From positions 5,692,485 through 5,756,484 of the forward strand of contig NC_134027.1 of assembly GCF_964204645.1 (NCBI RefSeq): 64,000 nucleotides of DNA, written 5' to 3'. Under the pieces are notes generated by a model, which made no database searches, was not told where the DNA came from, and saw only the letters and a program-made list of their open reading frames with translations. Source of the DNA: Tubulanus polymorphus. Its lineage: Eukaryota > Nemertea > Palaeonemertea > Tubulaniformes > Tubulanidae. The translations under genes were made by a program, and so were the position numbers. Positions 14,571-28,020 of this stretch are shown piece after piece; position 1 is the stretch's first letter; each line of letters opens with the position of its first letter.

Positions 14571-17500
14571 CCAGACCATGGCCATTCAGATTCATTTACT
14601 AGATACGTTACTAGTAAGTGAATCCTGCATATTCCTCGCCCATTAAATGTATTTTAAGAAAGCAAAAACGCTGTCCAAACTATGAATTTGTTATGTTAGT
14701 TTTTCTAGTGGATTAATTGATCTTTCTGCGGTCACAGCGGTGACTTAATTATCACTGACCTTAAGATTCCGACTAAATGAGATGAAACAGAACTTCTGGT
14801 CTGCGAGAAATGAGGGGAGGAATAAGTCGAGAATATCGTTCATTATTTCACTCTTAGTCAATTTGCTCATTTTAGACCCAGATAACTCACTTTTTCATAT
14901 GAGTATTTCTTAAACAACGACCAGTACAGTTTATTGGGTTTGTATCGATAATCTTAATGTCTTGATATCTGAACTAAATTCTGACCAAAACTGTCAATGA
15001 TATATGGTTTATGGCGATGTGTGTATAATTGGCAGTTAATACCTGTTGTTTACCGTTAGGAATGTAATCAAGAAACCCCTATGTGAACCCGGTGCATGCA
15101 TGACCGCGGTCCGTGCATGTCGGCGGTCGTTCGTACCACGCCACGTACATAATATAGTCATTTTCGAGTGAAACAAAACATTTAGGTGCAGTTATGCCCA
15201 CTATCAATTGGATAATGTCAAGCGGATCATGTCTCATTTCTTATATGACTGTCGTTGTATTACGATTTCAACGTGTTTCGTCCAAGAAAATGTAAATAAC
15301 GAGGGCGGATAATATAGATTATTGAATTGAATTGAATTGAATTGAATTGGCGTCGCTGCCTCTGTGTGTTTGTGAATCAAAACAATGATTGATAATTGGG
15401 TCGATTTGTCATTTTTTCTAAATTTCCCGCACCTGTGTTCAGCGCTGAATGCATTGTATAATACATTTGAATGCCTGTAATAACTAGATTAAAGAACTCG
15501 ATATTGAATGAAACACCCAACTCATAGGATTGTTGAAGATGAAATCAGTGAATTTGGACTTCAGAGGTTTTATTTGACACGTAACATTCAGTATGACCAT
15601 GGACGTCATGGTTATGACGTTTAGACAATTTGCATACGAGACATTCGTACCAGCTAACCCCGCAACAGGTTTTGGCCACTAACATGTGGGCGATAGCCCA
15701 GGCAACCGTTGCGCTCTGTAGACAAAACGAGTTTATTTGACGTAGAAATCCGTAAATATCTTACGCGTTCGCCACCGTTGTGTTGACCATTGAATTCGCA
15801 TTCCTGAGACGAATTATCCAGTTGTTTACGTATTTTGACGTTATAATGATCATTCAAAATACCACATTTCAATTGACCGTTGGTTAAACGTTCAACCCCG
15901 TGACTGGTATGGCACATTTATCGGACTCACCCGCTCCTGCTGTTGAGTTTGTTTTTCACTGATCGGCGTCAACATATTATGACGGGGTCATGACGGTTGC
16001 GACAACAACGGTTGTTAATTACGCTGTTTATTATGTTCAACCATTGACATTTCCATGGTTTTACTTTAATCAGACGTGATTTTAAGGTGATGACAAACAA
16101 TGCGCTACTCATTTTCATGAAATCGAAAACATACATTAACGTATCAAAAAACGGGCAGACAAAATATTAGCCCGAGATATTCTAATGAAATATACGATAA
16201 GAATCATTCCGCATGTAATATCTGATTAAGAATCTGCGGTATAACGACCTTTGGATTTTGCACTTGATATTGATCCAAAGAGACGGGTGGTCTAAACTAG
16301 TTTATAAACGTCCATGGTTTAAATAATAGAACATTTTTTTTCATTCCATCTGGCACGAACATCTTGTATATATGTACTTTCAATGATTGGAATTAATTGA
16401 TTAATAGCTTGGTCTAATAAACGGTTTTATTTTTGGTGGCGAAATCACTTTATTGATTTGCTGGTCTCATTAAGTACATTCGTATATCGATGTCTAGGTA
16501 TCTTCTGGGAGAAGGTAAACATGGGTCTTACATTAGACAATGTATGGATGTTTTTAATTGATACCTTTTATAATCTAATAAGAAATATGTTAAATTCAGC
16601 ATTTCCGAAGAGTAGGATGGCGACGGTAAAAAATCGCAAGGGACGTTGGGCTAAAATGTCAATGAAACGTTCGCCTTACGATACCCGATGTTCTAAAGAG
16701 GCCTTCAAATTGGAGAAAATTAACAGCCGAAGTTGATCGCTTTACAAGGACGGGTGGTGGGTGGGATGTTTTAAGACAAAGAATCGTCTGGAAAGGGGAT
16801 GAAGAACCATCACTATCTTGAAACGAGAATATGTGAATGGCATTTGGGAATAGAGACGCCAATACGTCATTAGTGGAGCGACGAATGGGCTAAAAATTCA
16901 CTCCTGCAATCTATTGATGTGAGTATTGCACAGTTATGCGCACATCGATTGCTTCGAAACATCGTCATGAATGGAAGGAGTGTTCATTCATAAAATCACT
17001 GCTTGGCTGTTTACGTATTGCAGCCAACACCCTGTTTTCTTTTTAACAAATGTTTCGTGCACTGCTGCTTGTGACACAATTCGAATTTTTGTCGCAGTGA
17101 CATTCGACATTTCGAACATAATCACACGCCCTAAAGCTCATTCACTGTTCCAAGGGTAACCGCGGTTCGAATATAATCTTTTTGTCTAACAGTTAGACAT
17201 CTTTAAAAGGTCACTCTCAGATTTGGAATCTATTCATATCATATTGTTGTCCTCGTTCCACTCAGGTTTCATTTCTGCAGTCGCAATTTCTGTCAATGTA
17301 CTAACATGTCAATAAACCATTGGTTTACATCTTATATTCAGAAATGTGTTGATTATCATTTATTTCGTCATCAAAATAATTCGATTTTACATAATATTTA
17401 TAAAAAGCAAGCATTGGTGACAGTAACCTGGATGGTGGTTTAATTGGACTCATCTACAGAATGGAGCAAGAAAGACCCCAATCCAAAAGGCTCGAAGTTG

Positions 17501-19352
17501 GGCAGCTTTGAGTTGGGTTAAGATCATAATATAATCGACATATATCTATATATGTCACTATCTCATCTACATTACAAAGAAGTCACGGACAGCTGCTGCA
17601 ATAGTCCAAATTCAGAATATAATCCAGTTGATGTATACATTAATCATTGATTTAAAAGACACAAAATATCAGTAGTATCGCCTGTCTGATCAGTTTCATC
17701 ATACTTAGAAACCTAAATAACAAAATAATTGATTGATCAAATGATATCATGCAATATAGAAAACGAAGATTTTCTTTACCCCTTCGGAAAATCCCGTACT
17801 GTCATCCCGGTGATGAAAACTGTAGTTATACATGCATTATTCTAATGGCACCGGCACGTGCGTGACATTTGAAAACCTGCACGGGGTTATTTGATGAAGA
17901 ATGAAATGAAACAGATTGCGTGGAAGTTTAGTGCGTTCATGTGAAGGACATTGTGGTTATAAATTAAGGGTTCTGAAGTAATCAGATTCCAAGATTCTAT
18001 TTCTGCAAGACAAGCAGGTTTCTCAATGATAGAAATTTGATAAACATGCGTACGCAAACCCCCAAAATGTGTATGTTAATGATGTATTTTAGAACATCCT
18101 CTTAATGTAAATCGTGGTCTGTTCTATAAGATGGAATTTGAGAAACTTCTGAAATTTCCCGCGTCGCCACATCGTATGTTAACCTGGAAATTTAATACAA
18201 TTTGCACAGTTATCAGCTGAAGAGGAACCGCGATATTTGCTGCTAAGCAACTCGCAGCTCTACAGACGACGAAAGTCGCGATGGATTTGGCGCTGTGCCA
18301 GCAATCAGCCTCCGTATCCGCTCAGACGACAAGTATCTGGCTTCGTGCCAAAGACACAGCGCAACAGACAGACGATAATCCCGTGTCGGGGCAGTGACAG
18401 CGCGGAATTGTTAACCAGTGTACGTCACCGTATCGTCTCGTTTTAACCCAAATACAGACATCCCCGAAGTGTCATATAATTCAACAAATGTGAGAATCTC
18501 ATTCAATCAGTCAGCGATCTTTCACACGTCTGTTATTTTTCTTTCAATCTACATTTCCGTATCAAAGGACGATTCGGCAGACGCTGAAATTATTCAAACT
18601 ACGTAATTCGTTTTAGATTCCATGATTTACCGGAAGGTATATATCGACAAAATAATCGACCGGTGCCGAAAAAAATTCACGCCTCCTCGGCTTGAAAAAC
18701 AATCGCTTCCGGCAAACTATACATGGGTTAAATTCTTGTAGGGGAAATTGAACGTTGAAATAAGTATTTAAAAAGACAAAACACCGACACAGTAACCACC
18801 CTCGTATCACCTTCGCAACGAGGTGAAGGGATTTGGTGACTGCTGTAGCTCTTATAATTATATACATGTATTACCTCGATGCATCTCATCAGTAGCATAT
18901 CACCAAAAGCAAATATTCGAGTTTGTTTGATCGCAAAACGATTACGCATCGGTAGCTGAAGCGATTCACCTGCGTGGATCTGCAAGTGTGCATTTTGTCA
19001 TCTCGGCCTTGATAACATCCTTGACCGAGTATAAGCGCTCTTGGGGTCAATTCGCGCTACTTTCTATGAAACCAGGTATTCTACGCGTTTCTTTTAGTAA
19101 ATGTGCTAACTCAGGCACTTTTAATAAAGAGCGTTCAAATAGAGAAACAGAAACTCTCATGCCCTTTAGGCGTTGCGTCCAAGAAGAAGCGGAAGTTAGC
19201 CTTCGCAAGATAATCGCTTTCTAGCGCATACAACTGAAAGTGTCCACCAGCCGACCTCCAACACCTGATGCACCGCGAATAGACTTGATGGCCATAATGC
19301 ATTTAAATCTAAAATTGTTAACCACATTTTGACAGGTTACCTATAAGCATAC
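14571..19352. other. No gene seen; one pentanucleotide repeat
   Basis: Non-coding AT-rich sequence. It contains an (ATTGA)n tract of almost six units at 15,321-15,349. A moderately GC-rich block at about 18,240-18,420 carries a near-palindromic NFI-like site (TTGGCGCTGTGCCAG) but no recognisable protein. Confidence 0.55.
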
Positions 19353-19434
19353 GTTTTCGTGGCCGAGTGGTTAAGGCGATGGACTAGAAATCCATTGGGA
19401 TCTTCCCGCGCAGGTTCGAATCCTGCCGACAACG
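19353..19434 (+). tRNA. tRNA-Ser (anticodon AGA)
   Basis: Class II tRNA of 82 nt including the discriminator G, without an encoded CCA. The anticodon loop CTAGAAA gives anticodon AGA, read as IGA after editing, decoding serine UCN codons. The A box TGGCCGAGTGG and B box GGTTCGAATCC are both intact. The anticodon stem ATGGA/TCCAT is perfect. The long variable arm, diagnostic for serine, is GGGA-TCT-TCCC with all four pairs intact. The acceptor stem GTTTTCG/CGACAAC has one mismatch, T4 against C69, where the usual eukaryotic gene has G4-C69. There is no intron. A TTTTT tract 8 nt downstream is a normal RNA polymerase III stop. The gene is probably functional; the single mismatch leaves a small chance that it is a decaying copy. 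Confidence 0.93.
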
Positions 19435-19441
19435 CTATACC

Positions 19442-19446
19442 TTTTT
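19442..19446 (+). terminator. RNA polymerase III terminator of tRNA-Ser
   Basis: Five T residues on the sense strand beginning 8 nt after the tRNA 3' end, the usual position and length for Pol III termination. Confidence 0.85.
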
Positions 19447-22400
19447 GGAAGGAAATTCGCGTGGTTAGAAATGACATGAAAGCGCTTTTTCATTCAGAAA
19501 ATGTTTTTGATTGTAAGCTGAGAGTTTTCAGATTTTGCTCAGGGTGTTATCGATCGAACACACGTTAGGTAACATTTCCCCGTGCACATGAATGGGTGTG
19601 TCACATCCAAAGCCCCAGGGTAACTGCCGAAGAAACACTCAGATCTATACATCCCTCAGAAGGTACGCCACCTCATTGGTACTATACGATAGAATTATCA
19701 TTTCTAAATCAGTAACCTTCAAATTGTTCGCTCAGACAACACTTTGACATTTCAGAATTAATACAGATTTTTTAAAACTCTGGAAAATGAACCAACCAAC
19801 CATGGCTCGTAACCTAACTGGCGGCTTTTTATGTCATCTGTCCAAACTCTTGGATATAAGAATCTATATATGTCCTACATATGTACACGTGATGAGATAT
19901 CGACGACAGTAAAAATATGGGTTCCATAGTTTGAACACGATGACAGTTTTCTTGAATTGTTGCCAATCCATAGTACCAGTTGCCAAGATACCCTGGAGCC
20001 TGTCGGTGTCACAAAAGGAGTGTTTAGTAAAACATGTCGAAATGCATTGACATAGTATTATGGGTAAGATGGAATTCTAAAACTTATGCCTGTAATATCT
20101 ACAATGCCCCTATCTACTCCACAACAAGTCTTAGATTTCAATCAATTATTCAAATATTTCCCACTATGAACTAATCAAACTAAAGATGTTTAACAAAGAT
20201 AGATTTGTCTCCAATGCATTATTGTTAGGTGTTTGATCCCCAGTGTCGTAAAAATATCATCGTCATGTCACAGGAACTGATGAGTTACCGTACATGTGTA
20301 TTCTATATGTAATACTTTTCTTCTTGATCATTTGATATCATCTGGATTTACCGTCGGTGTTTCTAAAAATAGCCCCAATTGCTATTGTTGAAGATGTCCC
20401 CAAGGAGTATGCCACGAAACAAAATCAAATCGATACGACGAGCTTTAACTTCACATCCGCGACGTTTCCGAGTCGGTTTTGGCTTCCACGATACAAAAGT
20501 TCGTCTACTGCTACGCACATGTAGATGCAAACGAAAATTTCTAATCCCCTTTGATAGGGAATTTGCGAACGTGGTTCATTCCATAGCATAAAAACTGCAA
20601 GAATAAAAACTATACGTCGATCCTGACAGCAGTCGATGATTGCCTTTAACCTTTCAGTCTCAATCCGTTCACTGATGCATAAATGAATCAGTGACATTCA
20701 AACAGGACGATGCGCCACATGACCTTTACCGATATTCTTTAGATGATGATTGTGTTTCACGTCGTGCTATGGCGGATTTGCAGCGCTTGGCAATCCAGAG
20801 CCGCCGCCGCCATCTGCGTAGGTTTGACGCAGAATCTGAAGCAGGAATATGCCGAAAACCAATAATGGGATGATAACGTCAATTAACCAGGAGATATTGC
20901 ATAGATATATTGGATTGTCACTTGCTTTTTAACGTGGCATAGTCATTCAACCACGATGTACCGACTATTATACGTAGTTGATTTCGGATTTTGGCGGTAC
21001 AGAGAGGGCGGTATATATGCGGGCGTGATTTGGAAGTTATAAGATGTTTCGCTTTCAGAAAAACCTGGCTTTGGACGGGTTGATGGTCACCGGGAGTTGA
21101 CTGTATATTCGAAAAACTAGCCTTGCCATAACTCTATATTTCGTAAACAAAAATTCCAATGGCATGATCGTCTCTACCAACATTTATGCCGACTATTAAC
21201 GATTTGTAATGGAAAATTTAGTTCATCTATGTCAGAAAATTGATTATCATGAAGAATGGATGAAATTACCGCAGGCTGTTTAGCGTGGTTTTTTAAGTTT
21301 ACCAAGGTCAAACAGATCACCACGTGTCAGTACTGAGCCCAAACCTAACACGCCGCACCCGTTATAAACACAGGTGGGACATACAGGGGAAACGCTGACG
21401 ACAATTTTTTATCTGCATAAGTCCTGTTTAAAAAAACTAGTGTATGCATTATTTTTCACCTGGCATTTGAGAACTAAGTGACATTTCTCGCACGCGGACG
21501 ACGAGTTGAATTAGAAAGGACGAAAGCTCAAGTAGATTTTTGTGAACGCAACGACCCGCACTTAGACATTCATTCATGCGGGAATTAAAACGAGATTTAT
21601 TAATGAGCTGTTGGAATCAGTAAAATACCTTTTTACGCAGTAGCGTTAATGTGACATGATAAAATAATGGCTTTCTCGCGTTGTATATTTACTGCCAATA
21701 CGTAGGTTCCTAGAACCGGTACTATACCCCAGCGACCCGTTATGTAATCGCGCATATTTCCAGGTAGCGGCAAGATACCCGAGAAATGACGATTACCTCG
21801 GGTTCATGCCATGAGACTTTTTATCTCATCGGTTTGCACCGCTAATAGTCTAATAAATCAAGATTTATTTTTTGCCCCAGATGGCGCTCTCTATGAAACC
21901 AATTTCCAGGAACAGCAAACTCATTTGAACGCGATATTTCCGGGTGCAGTGGGCCCATAAAATTGATGGACGACCAGTTTTGAACAGCGCCATCGTAGTT
22001 CTTTCGATGAATTCACGCGATGTTAATTAATGCCATTGTTGGACGAAAAACAGAAATTGCCGGACACACAAGAAATGCGTAATCGGGAAGCTGAGGACAT
22101 TAATTAAGTGCTTCATTTTTATCAATTTCTCATAAAAACGATTCTGGGCATTTTTCATTCCACGAAACCCGGTCCCAATGTTGCACTTTTTGACACCTTC
22201 TAATTTCTATGGAAATTGGTGAGGCTCGATTAGAAAAGCACAGCCTTACTCGGTACGTCTTGAGAGTTGCTGCCAGTGTACACGGCTAGCTATACCAGAC
22301 ACATCCTCAGCCCTCGACATTTTGAGTGGTCATTGAGACACGTATCGTAGACGAAATGTACATACATCCCTATTTATTATCCTAAGTGGACCCTGGTATA

Positions 22401-23303
22401 ATTAACGTTGGAAGGACATTAATGAACGTTGCACGAACGAACTTATTCGAACGTGTATTTTTTCAATATTAAAGCTAAACAGACCATTTCTCGACGTCGT
22501 TGTCCGCGAGACTTATTTCTAAAGCCAATCGCTCATTAACATCAACCAACCGACAATATGGCTGCTGCGGCCACGTCCCCCGAGTCTTACTGGCGGCGGA
22601 GAATTCGCGCCAAAATCTACATGCAAAACAATGTCGAACACTGTCGCTTCAAGTAAGTTAATTAGCAGGTCCCCGATGACGCAGATTCTACTTACTGTAA
22701 ATTCTAATGCAGAATTAATGCTGACTTTACTATGTATCTCGTGGGACATGCTGGAGGAATTTCCAGAATACCGAAATGTACTACAGCAAAGAGCCAGAAC
22801 ATGTCACCTCCAACCATGCAAATACCAATTTTTTTTTATCACTGTTCACAATTGGATTCGAAAACAAACTCTGAGTGGAACTCTTCTATAAAGATTTTTT
22901 ACGTGTGGAAATTCATGAACATTTCCAATACATGTACTTTTCATCGATGTGAATAATTGTCTCTATATCTAGGAATATATCTTTATATAATATTAATCTC
23001 TATAAATCTATATGCGTAGATTTTGTTAAAAACGATGCCAAAGAATTCATACGTATTGTCTTTACGCGACGAGCTTCACAATCTAGAAGGATCAATGGTC
23101 TTTCCGAGGTTTTCAACTGATATCATATGTTTTTCTTACACATATCCGTACGTTAGTGCACATATGTTATTGTGATATTGTTTATTCAGTAATTTTTAAT
23201 ACGGCGTTATTAAAATGGATCCCCGGTCATTAAACTCGTACAATCGGTTTAAACAGTGTAAACCGCGGAAATATCTCGGAAACATCGCGGAAACACGCAT
23301 ATG
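19447..23303. other. No gene seen
   Basis: AT-rich non-coding sequence. It holds two of the four CAGATGGCG-type sites noted in the findings (20,807-20,816 and 21,878-21,887). Also present is a small stem with arms TCACTGAT and ATCAGTGA near 20,667-20,694. No supported exon. Confidence 0.55.
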
Positions 23304-23304
23304 T

Positions 23305-23310
23305 TTTATT
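23305..23310 (-). promoter_or_regulatory. Poly(A) signal AATAAA next to the orphan ORF stop
   Basis: TTTATT on the plus strand, reading AATAAA on the minus strand directly after the TAG stop of the orphan reading frame (stop at 23,311-23,313). Position and strand fit a very short 3' UTR and support the frame being a terminal exon, but AATAAA is common in AT-rich DNA. Confidence 0.4.
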
Positions 23311-23837
23311 CTAGAATTGACAATTGATATTATCAAATAGTGATCGGTTTGTGTAAATAGAAGATATACAGTTTCGTGCAAACAAGTCGCATCGCTGCAC
23401 GGTGTTTGATGGCTCCATGCCCAAGTGAGAAAAAAGCTTTGTTAATATTTGCTTGTTTTCAAACACAAGGCCGATCGATAGCTGAGTAGCTGAAAGTTGA
23501 TTATGTTGATAGTACCAACTGATGATTCGCTCTTGACATAATTTTTCACAGTATGCGAACAATTTTGACCTGTCGAATAAAATGCATGATTCGAACCTGA
23601 GAGCATCCACCATGATGTCCTTGCTGCTCGAATTCCAGCAATAAACAGCGTTTTGATTTGTATTTTCTTGAAACCATCCATCATCCATCTTATTCATTCT
23701 GTTAAACGATTCGATTAAGACGTCATGCTCATTTTTTATGTGGTCCTTACAAACCCACCACACGTACCAGGAACGAAACAGGGGTTTTGATGACGCCACC
23801 GGTGTGTGATTCTTTAACTTTTTTGTATTAGAAGTTC
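23311..23837 (-). CDS. Orphan terminal exon, possible sulfotransferase-like protein
   Basis: An open frame of about 175 codons on the minus strand, closed upstream by a TGA near 23,840 and ending in TAG at 23,311. In DNA this AT-rich a chance run of that length is improbable (about 7% stops per codon by base composition), and it is the longest non-repeat open frame in the window. It lacks a convincing start ATG near its 5' end, so it is more likely the last exon of a spliced gene, or a remnant, than a whole gene. The translation is rich in Trp, Cys and aromatic residues near the N-terminal side (SWYVWWVCKDH) and has a C-terminal ILTKLFSHLGM segment. The latter faintly recalls the C-terminal helix of P-loop sulfotransferases; this is a weak impression, and no P-loop or PAPS-binding motif is visible. 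I found no clear upstream exon, and the candidate acceptor (a run of A before AG near 23,820) has a poor pyrimidine tract. Function unknown. Confidence 0.4.
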
Positions 23838-23839
23838 AT

Positions 23840-24784
23840 TTTGACCAGAATTAGGTTTCCATCGAAACCGGAAGTGCTCAAACTTCGTCAGGGGACACAA
23901 GTTGAAAAAGGAGACGGTTATTTTGGGTTTTCAAACACAGTAAGTTGATCACAATTTTCACTATGTTAAACCCCACACCTCATCGATGACATTCATCTGG
24001 TGAAACTAGTTAACCCAATGACTTCTACTTGATAATGATAGTAATGATAATGATGATATAATGATAATGATAATCTGTTTGTAGACTAGAACTAAGTTTA
24101 ATGGCTTACTGACCGCGCCATGACACCGAACAGAATCTAGTTCAGAATCCAACTGCCCGAATTATTTTCCACATAGAAGAATCCTTTTGTGTAAAAGGCC
24201 CGAACCCTTAAAAATGGAGTTACTAGGTCGGTACGAAATGCCAACCACCGATTGTCACACATCACAACTATTGTCGATGAAATTCTCACAATCGGCCAAT
24301 TATTTAGATCGAATTGTAATATTCAAGTTTCCAGGTGATAAAATCACTGCCGCAATTGATTCAGATTTTACAATTTGAATCAACGGGACATGCTGCTTTT
24401 ATGTGGTATAAATATATACATATAAATATATATTTCTCGTGCAAATCGATGATCATCAACATTTTGTGAAACTTTCATTAGTATTTTGGCGAATTAATTT
24501 TACGCGTTGTTGATAATGATTTCTACTCGTTTGTATTCGATTTGTACTTGAATGACCCCATCTTTTGCTATCCCACCAGTCCGTCATTACATCCCTGAAA
24601 AAAAAGAGATTAACGGGCGTGGAAATTGAGCACGTATCTTATTATTCGGAATTTCTCGGAAACCGCTGAATCATAGATGCATGATTATCGTCTTTTTTGC
24701 CGCGTGTGATTGTCTGATTCTGCGCGTTCCTGATGCTTGGATGTGAAATATCCGCTCAGTGTCAATATTTATTGAGTCACGGTT
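23840..24784. other. No gene seen; GATAAT-like simple repeat
   Basis: Upstream side of the orphan reading frame, where further exons would be expected but none was convincing. Contains an imperfect (ATAATG)n tract at about 24,034-24,076. Confidence 0.5.
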
Positions 24785-24812
24785 GCAGCAGCAGCAGCAG
24801 CAGCAGCAGCAG
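24785..24812. repeat. (GCA)n / CAG trinucleotide repeat, about 9 units
   Basis: Pure GCA repeat of 28 bp in non-coding sequence. There is no surrounding exon that would make it a polyglutamine, polyalanine or polyserine tract. Confidence 0.95.
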
Positions 24813-27800
24813 TTTTACTGACACACTGCGCCAATGACGAAACGACCTTGACCTTGGAAAAAATCCCGTGAGTTTGATGTAACGCCAGGGGCTATTTCCC
24901 ACCGATATATGATACGCTTTTTTATCATACAAAAAAAGAAGTGAACTTTAATGCCGTATACAAACAACGCGATACGGTCTATTGGAAATGTTTCAGAATT
25001 AAGATTCTTCAGGCAGTGTTTATTTCTATCGATTTCATGTATGTTTCAAAGATTCCCGAACAAGCTCATTGGGCACAGCAACGTGCTGACGTGATATCTT
25101 CATTTGTCCCGTGGTTGTATCAGTCGTTTACAGGTAACAAAATAACTGAGGTCACATCGAAAGTATACAGACCACTCCTTTACTGTTGTCATATTAAGTT
25201 TTTAATCCGAGTCTATTTGTGGCATTTAAAACATTTTGAAGGGAGAGGACGGGTGACGTTGACAATGTGCGTAGAAAATGCGAATATCTAGTGGGATAAG
25301 AGTTGTAAATTTGTACGTTGACATACAAGGAATACGTCAATGAAATCTAAATATCGCATATATCAGTAACATCTGTCAAAACTGACGTCATCTGTTTGTG
25401 AACGATTCAAGTATACAGATATATTATTGATTTTCGTGAAAAATGGGGGAGAACCGACGATTTGACCAGATGTTTGGTGGTGGTGGCGGTGGTACCTGTC
25501 GCAGTTGGGATCTGATAAATTCAGTTCATACCTCAAAAATGAACGTCTCCACGTATATATTTGGAAAATAACCAGAAACAATCACAAATTTGACCTTACA
25601 TTTGGTCATGGATTATCCATTAAAAGAACGAACGAAGATTTACTTTTTGATAAAAACATGAAATTTGACATTTAGGTCAATTATCAAGATAGTTGTGCGC
25701 TACAGATTTGTCTTGCTTTCTCGTAAAACCTGAACTTTAGCAATGATTTGATTCAATTCTTCCTTATCTACTATTGGCAGGTTAATGTGGAAAATCTGGT
25801 AAATACACGTGTTTCCACCAAAAAATACAATTGTCCTATCAGTTTTCGTGTTTTATGATTTCCCTGCCAAAGTACGTCAAAGTAGGTTTTTCTTTGATTG
25901 ATCATAATGATTTTGACATAGACAACAGCAACATGACGTCGCATATACATCTTCTATACTTAAATATTTGCTCACGATGTATTATTCATTAACAAACAGT
26001 GACTGACCTTGAAATATAATATCTTAAGGCAAAAATTTGAATAATTCATCAACAATCAATTCTCGTCTAGATAAATCAATCGTTTTTGAACAGATGTGAA
26101 CTTTCTAAACCGTGGTTTGAAGTTAAAAAAGTCTTTGATGTATATATACTATATATTCTATGGCTAGCGAAGGCGTTTTTATACTCTTGGTGCATTTGTT
26201 ATTGGCTCAGTCAACGTGATATGTATTGGCAAGAAATTCCCGCTCTCGTTTTCCCGCGCTAGTGTGGGTGGATTCATTCATCATGGCGTCGTTCCGTCAG
26301 CAAAGACAGCAATCTTTCTGTCACACGCGAGAGATGATTCATAAAGCTCCACGTGAATGAGCTCGAAGAAATCATTTTCCACCTTTTCAACCACCAGTAG
26401 CCGGTAGATTCAAAATAATGTATTAAAACCTTTCTCGCGAAAAGGGTTGTCTCCATAGATCTTTTTGGCATGAACAAATACCCTTCCCATTGGCGAAATT
26501 AATTTCATGGAGGAAAAATAATGAACTAATTGACTTTTACTAGTGTAACATATGGCAATTCATTTCACTTTCCGTATATGTCTAGCGCTAACAGTGAGAT
26601 TCGAAAGAAGTGCCAATGAATGCCCTTGGAAACGTATCCATCGCGATCGTTTAAAATCGATTTTCGTTTTTGCAAAAGGTGTAACATTCAAAACGTTCTT
26701 GACAGATGATATCATTATGTCACCTATGGTTGTACCACGATTCGATACAAGGGTGCACGAATCCAATAAATCCTTTCAGATGGTACAGTTGGTACGCACC
26801 ACCCACCTTAGTTGTCAATACATTTTGCGTGCGATTATTGAAATCAAAATTTTTGTTTAATTCGAAATGTTTCATCTTTTATTTGTTTTTGTAGTGTTTA
26901 CTCGTGTGTCTGTGTGGCAGCAACCGTTGCTATTTACAGCAACGGTGAGCTATATTTAGCGTCAGACTTTCCAGTAAACTGGTTGCTAAGCATCAGCTGA
27001 TGATGCGGAGGAGTTATGACGAGCCAAGTCTAAATGCGCACTGGGAGTGAATCATTTCGGAGTTGTGCGTGATCCAAATTGTATTGAGACTTGGGAATTT
27101 TGACCACTTGCCAATAACTCAAGTGTTCAACCGCCACTGCCAGTAGTAAACAGTAAACATCTTCTGAGTCAGAGTATTTTCTTCATTGATTCATCGATTG
27201 ATTATTGAAAGAGAGGATGACTGATTTTGATTTGGCACAACGTAACTCGAACTCAAATTTGAGAAAATACTCAATTTTTATGAAAAGTTTAAGGGACAGA
27301 AGAAAAAGATAAAATCAAAAGATACAACAAGTCTAAGTTTTAGATTTAATTCGAATTGTGGGATTTCTTCATTCATTTAATAACAAGTATCCTCGTCGCT
27401 CGAAATCCACGACTAGACCTATTAGGCCCACACTCTCATTTTCCTATAACAAAGCAACAGCAAAACCCTTGGGAAAACTGGAAAAAATACGGCTGATTTT
27501 TACGCATTGTATTATTGCACTTCTGCTCGTATTCGGTGACTGGTGATCAAATAACGCGTAGTAGAAAAAATGTTCGTGAGACATTTAAATTGAAATTAAT
27601 AGTATTTGATATGCTCCGTTTACATAAGATAGAATTTTTAAGCCTGTGGCCGGTACAACAGTCTATGTCAATGTTTATCTTTGTTGACAGATTTTTTTTT
27701 TATTCTTGAAAATGGTGTCAGACAGTTTGTTGTGTCAAGGTCGTTGTTAGTCAGTCAGGGTCAGTTTATGGTAAAGAATTTTTCTGGTTTTTACGAAAAA

Positions 27801-28020
27801 GCAATATGACACTATTTGAATTTCTAAGCAAACACATCGCACGTTAGAATAATTTTGAAATAAGATTTCAAAGCTAAAAAAAACGCATATATATATATAT
27901 AATGTGTGCTCGTGTAGATTCATTGTGTTGATAGCGTACTATCATGTAAGAAATTGAAATTATTCAAACGTTCAGTTCATCTATGAATATACTTAAAAAT
28001 TTAGATAATTGTATACTAAT
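24813..28020. other. No gene seen
   Basis: AT-rich sequence with open frames up to about 116 codons (24,941-25,291 plus; 26,552-26,860 plus). They start at TTG or similar, sit at chance length and match nothing I recognise. Confidence 0.5.

Noticed and set aside
23590-23600. Minus-strand GGTTCGAATC resembling a tRNA B box
   Set aside because: No A box, anticodon stem or acceptor stem around it, and it lies inside the orphan reading frame.
24941-25291. 116-codon plus-strand open frame
   Set aside because: Non-ATG start, chance length, no splice signals at sensible places and no family resemblance.
26552-26860. 102-codon plus-strand frame with an overlapping minus-strand frame
   Set aside because: Both are at chance length, and neither joins plausibly to the orphan exon at 23.3-23.8 kb despite being upstream of it on the minus strand.
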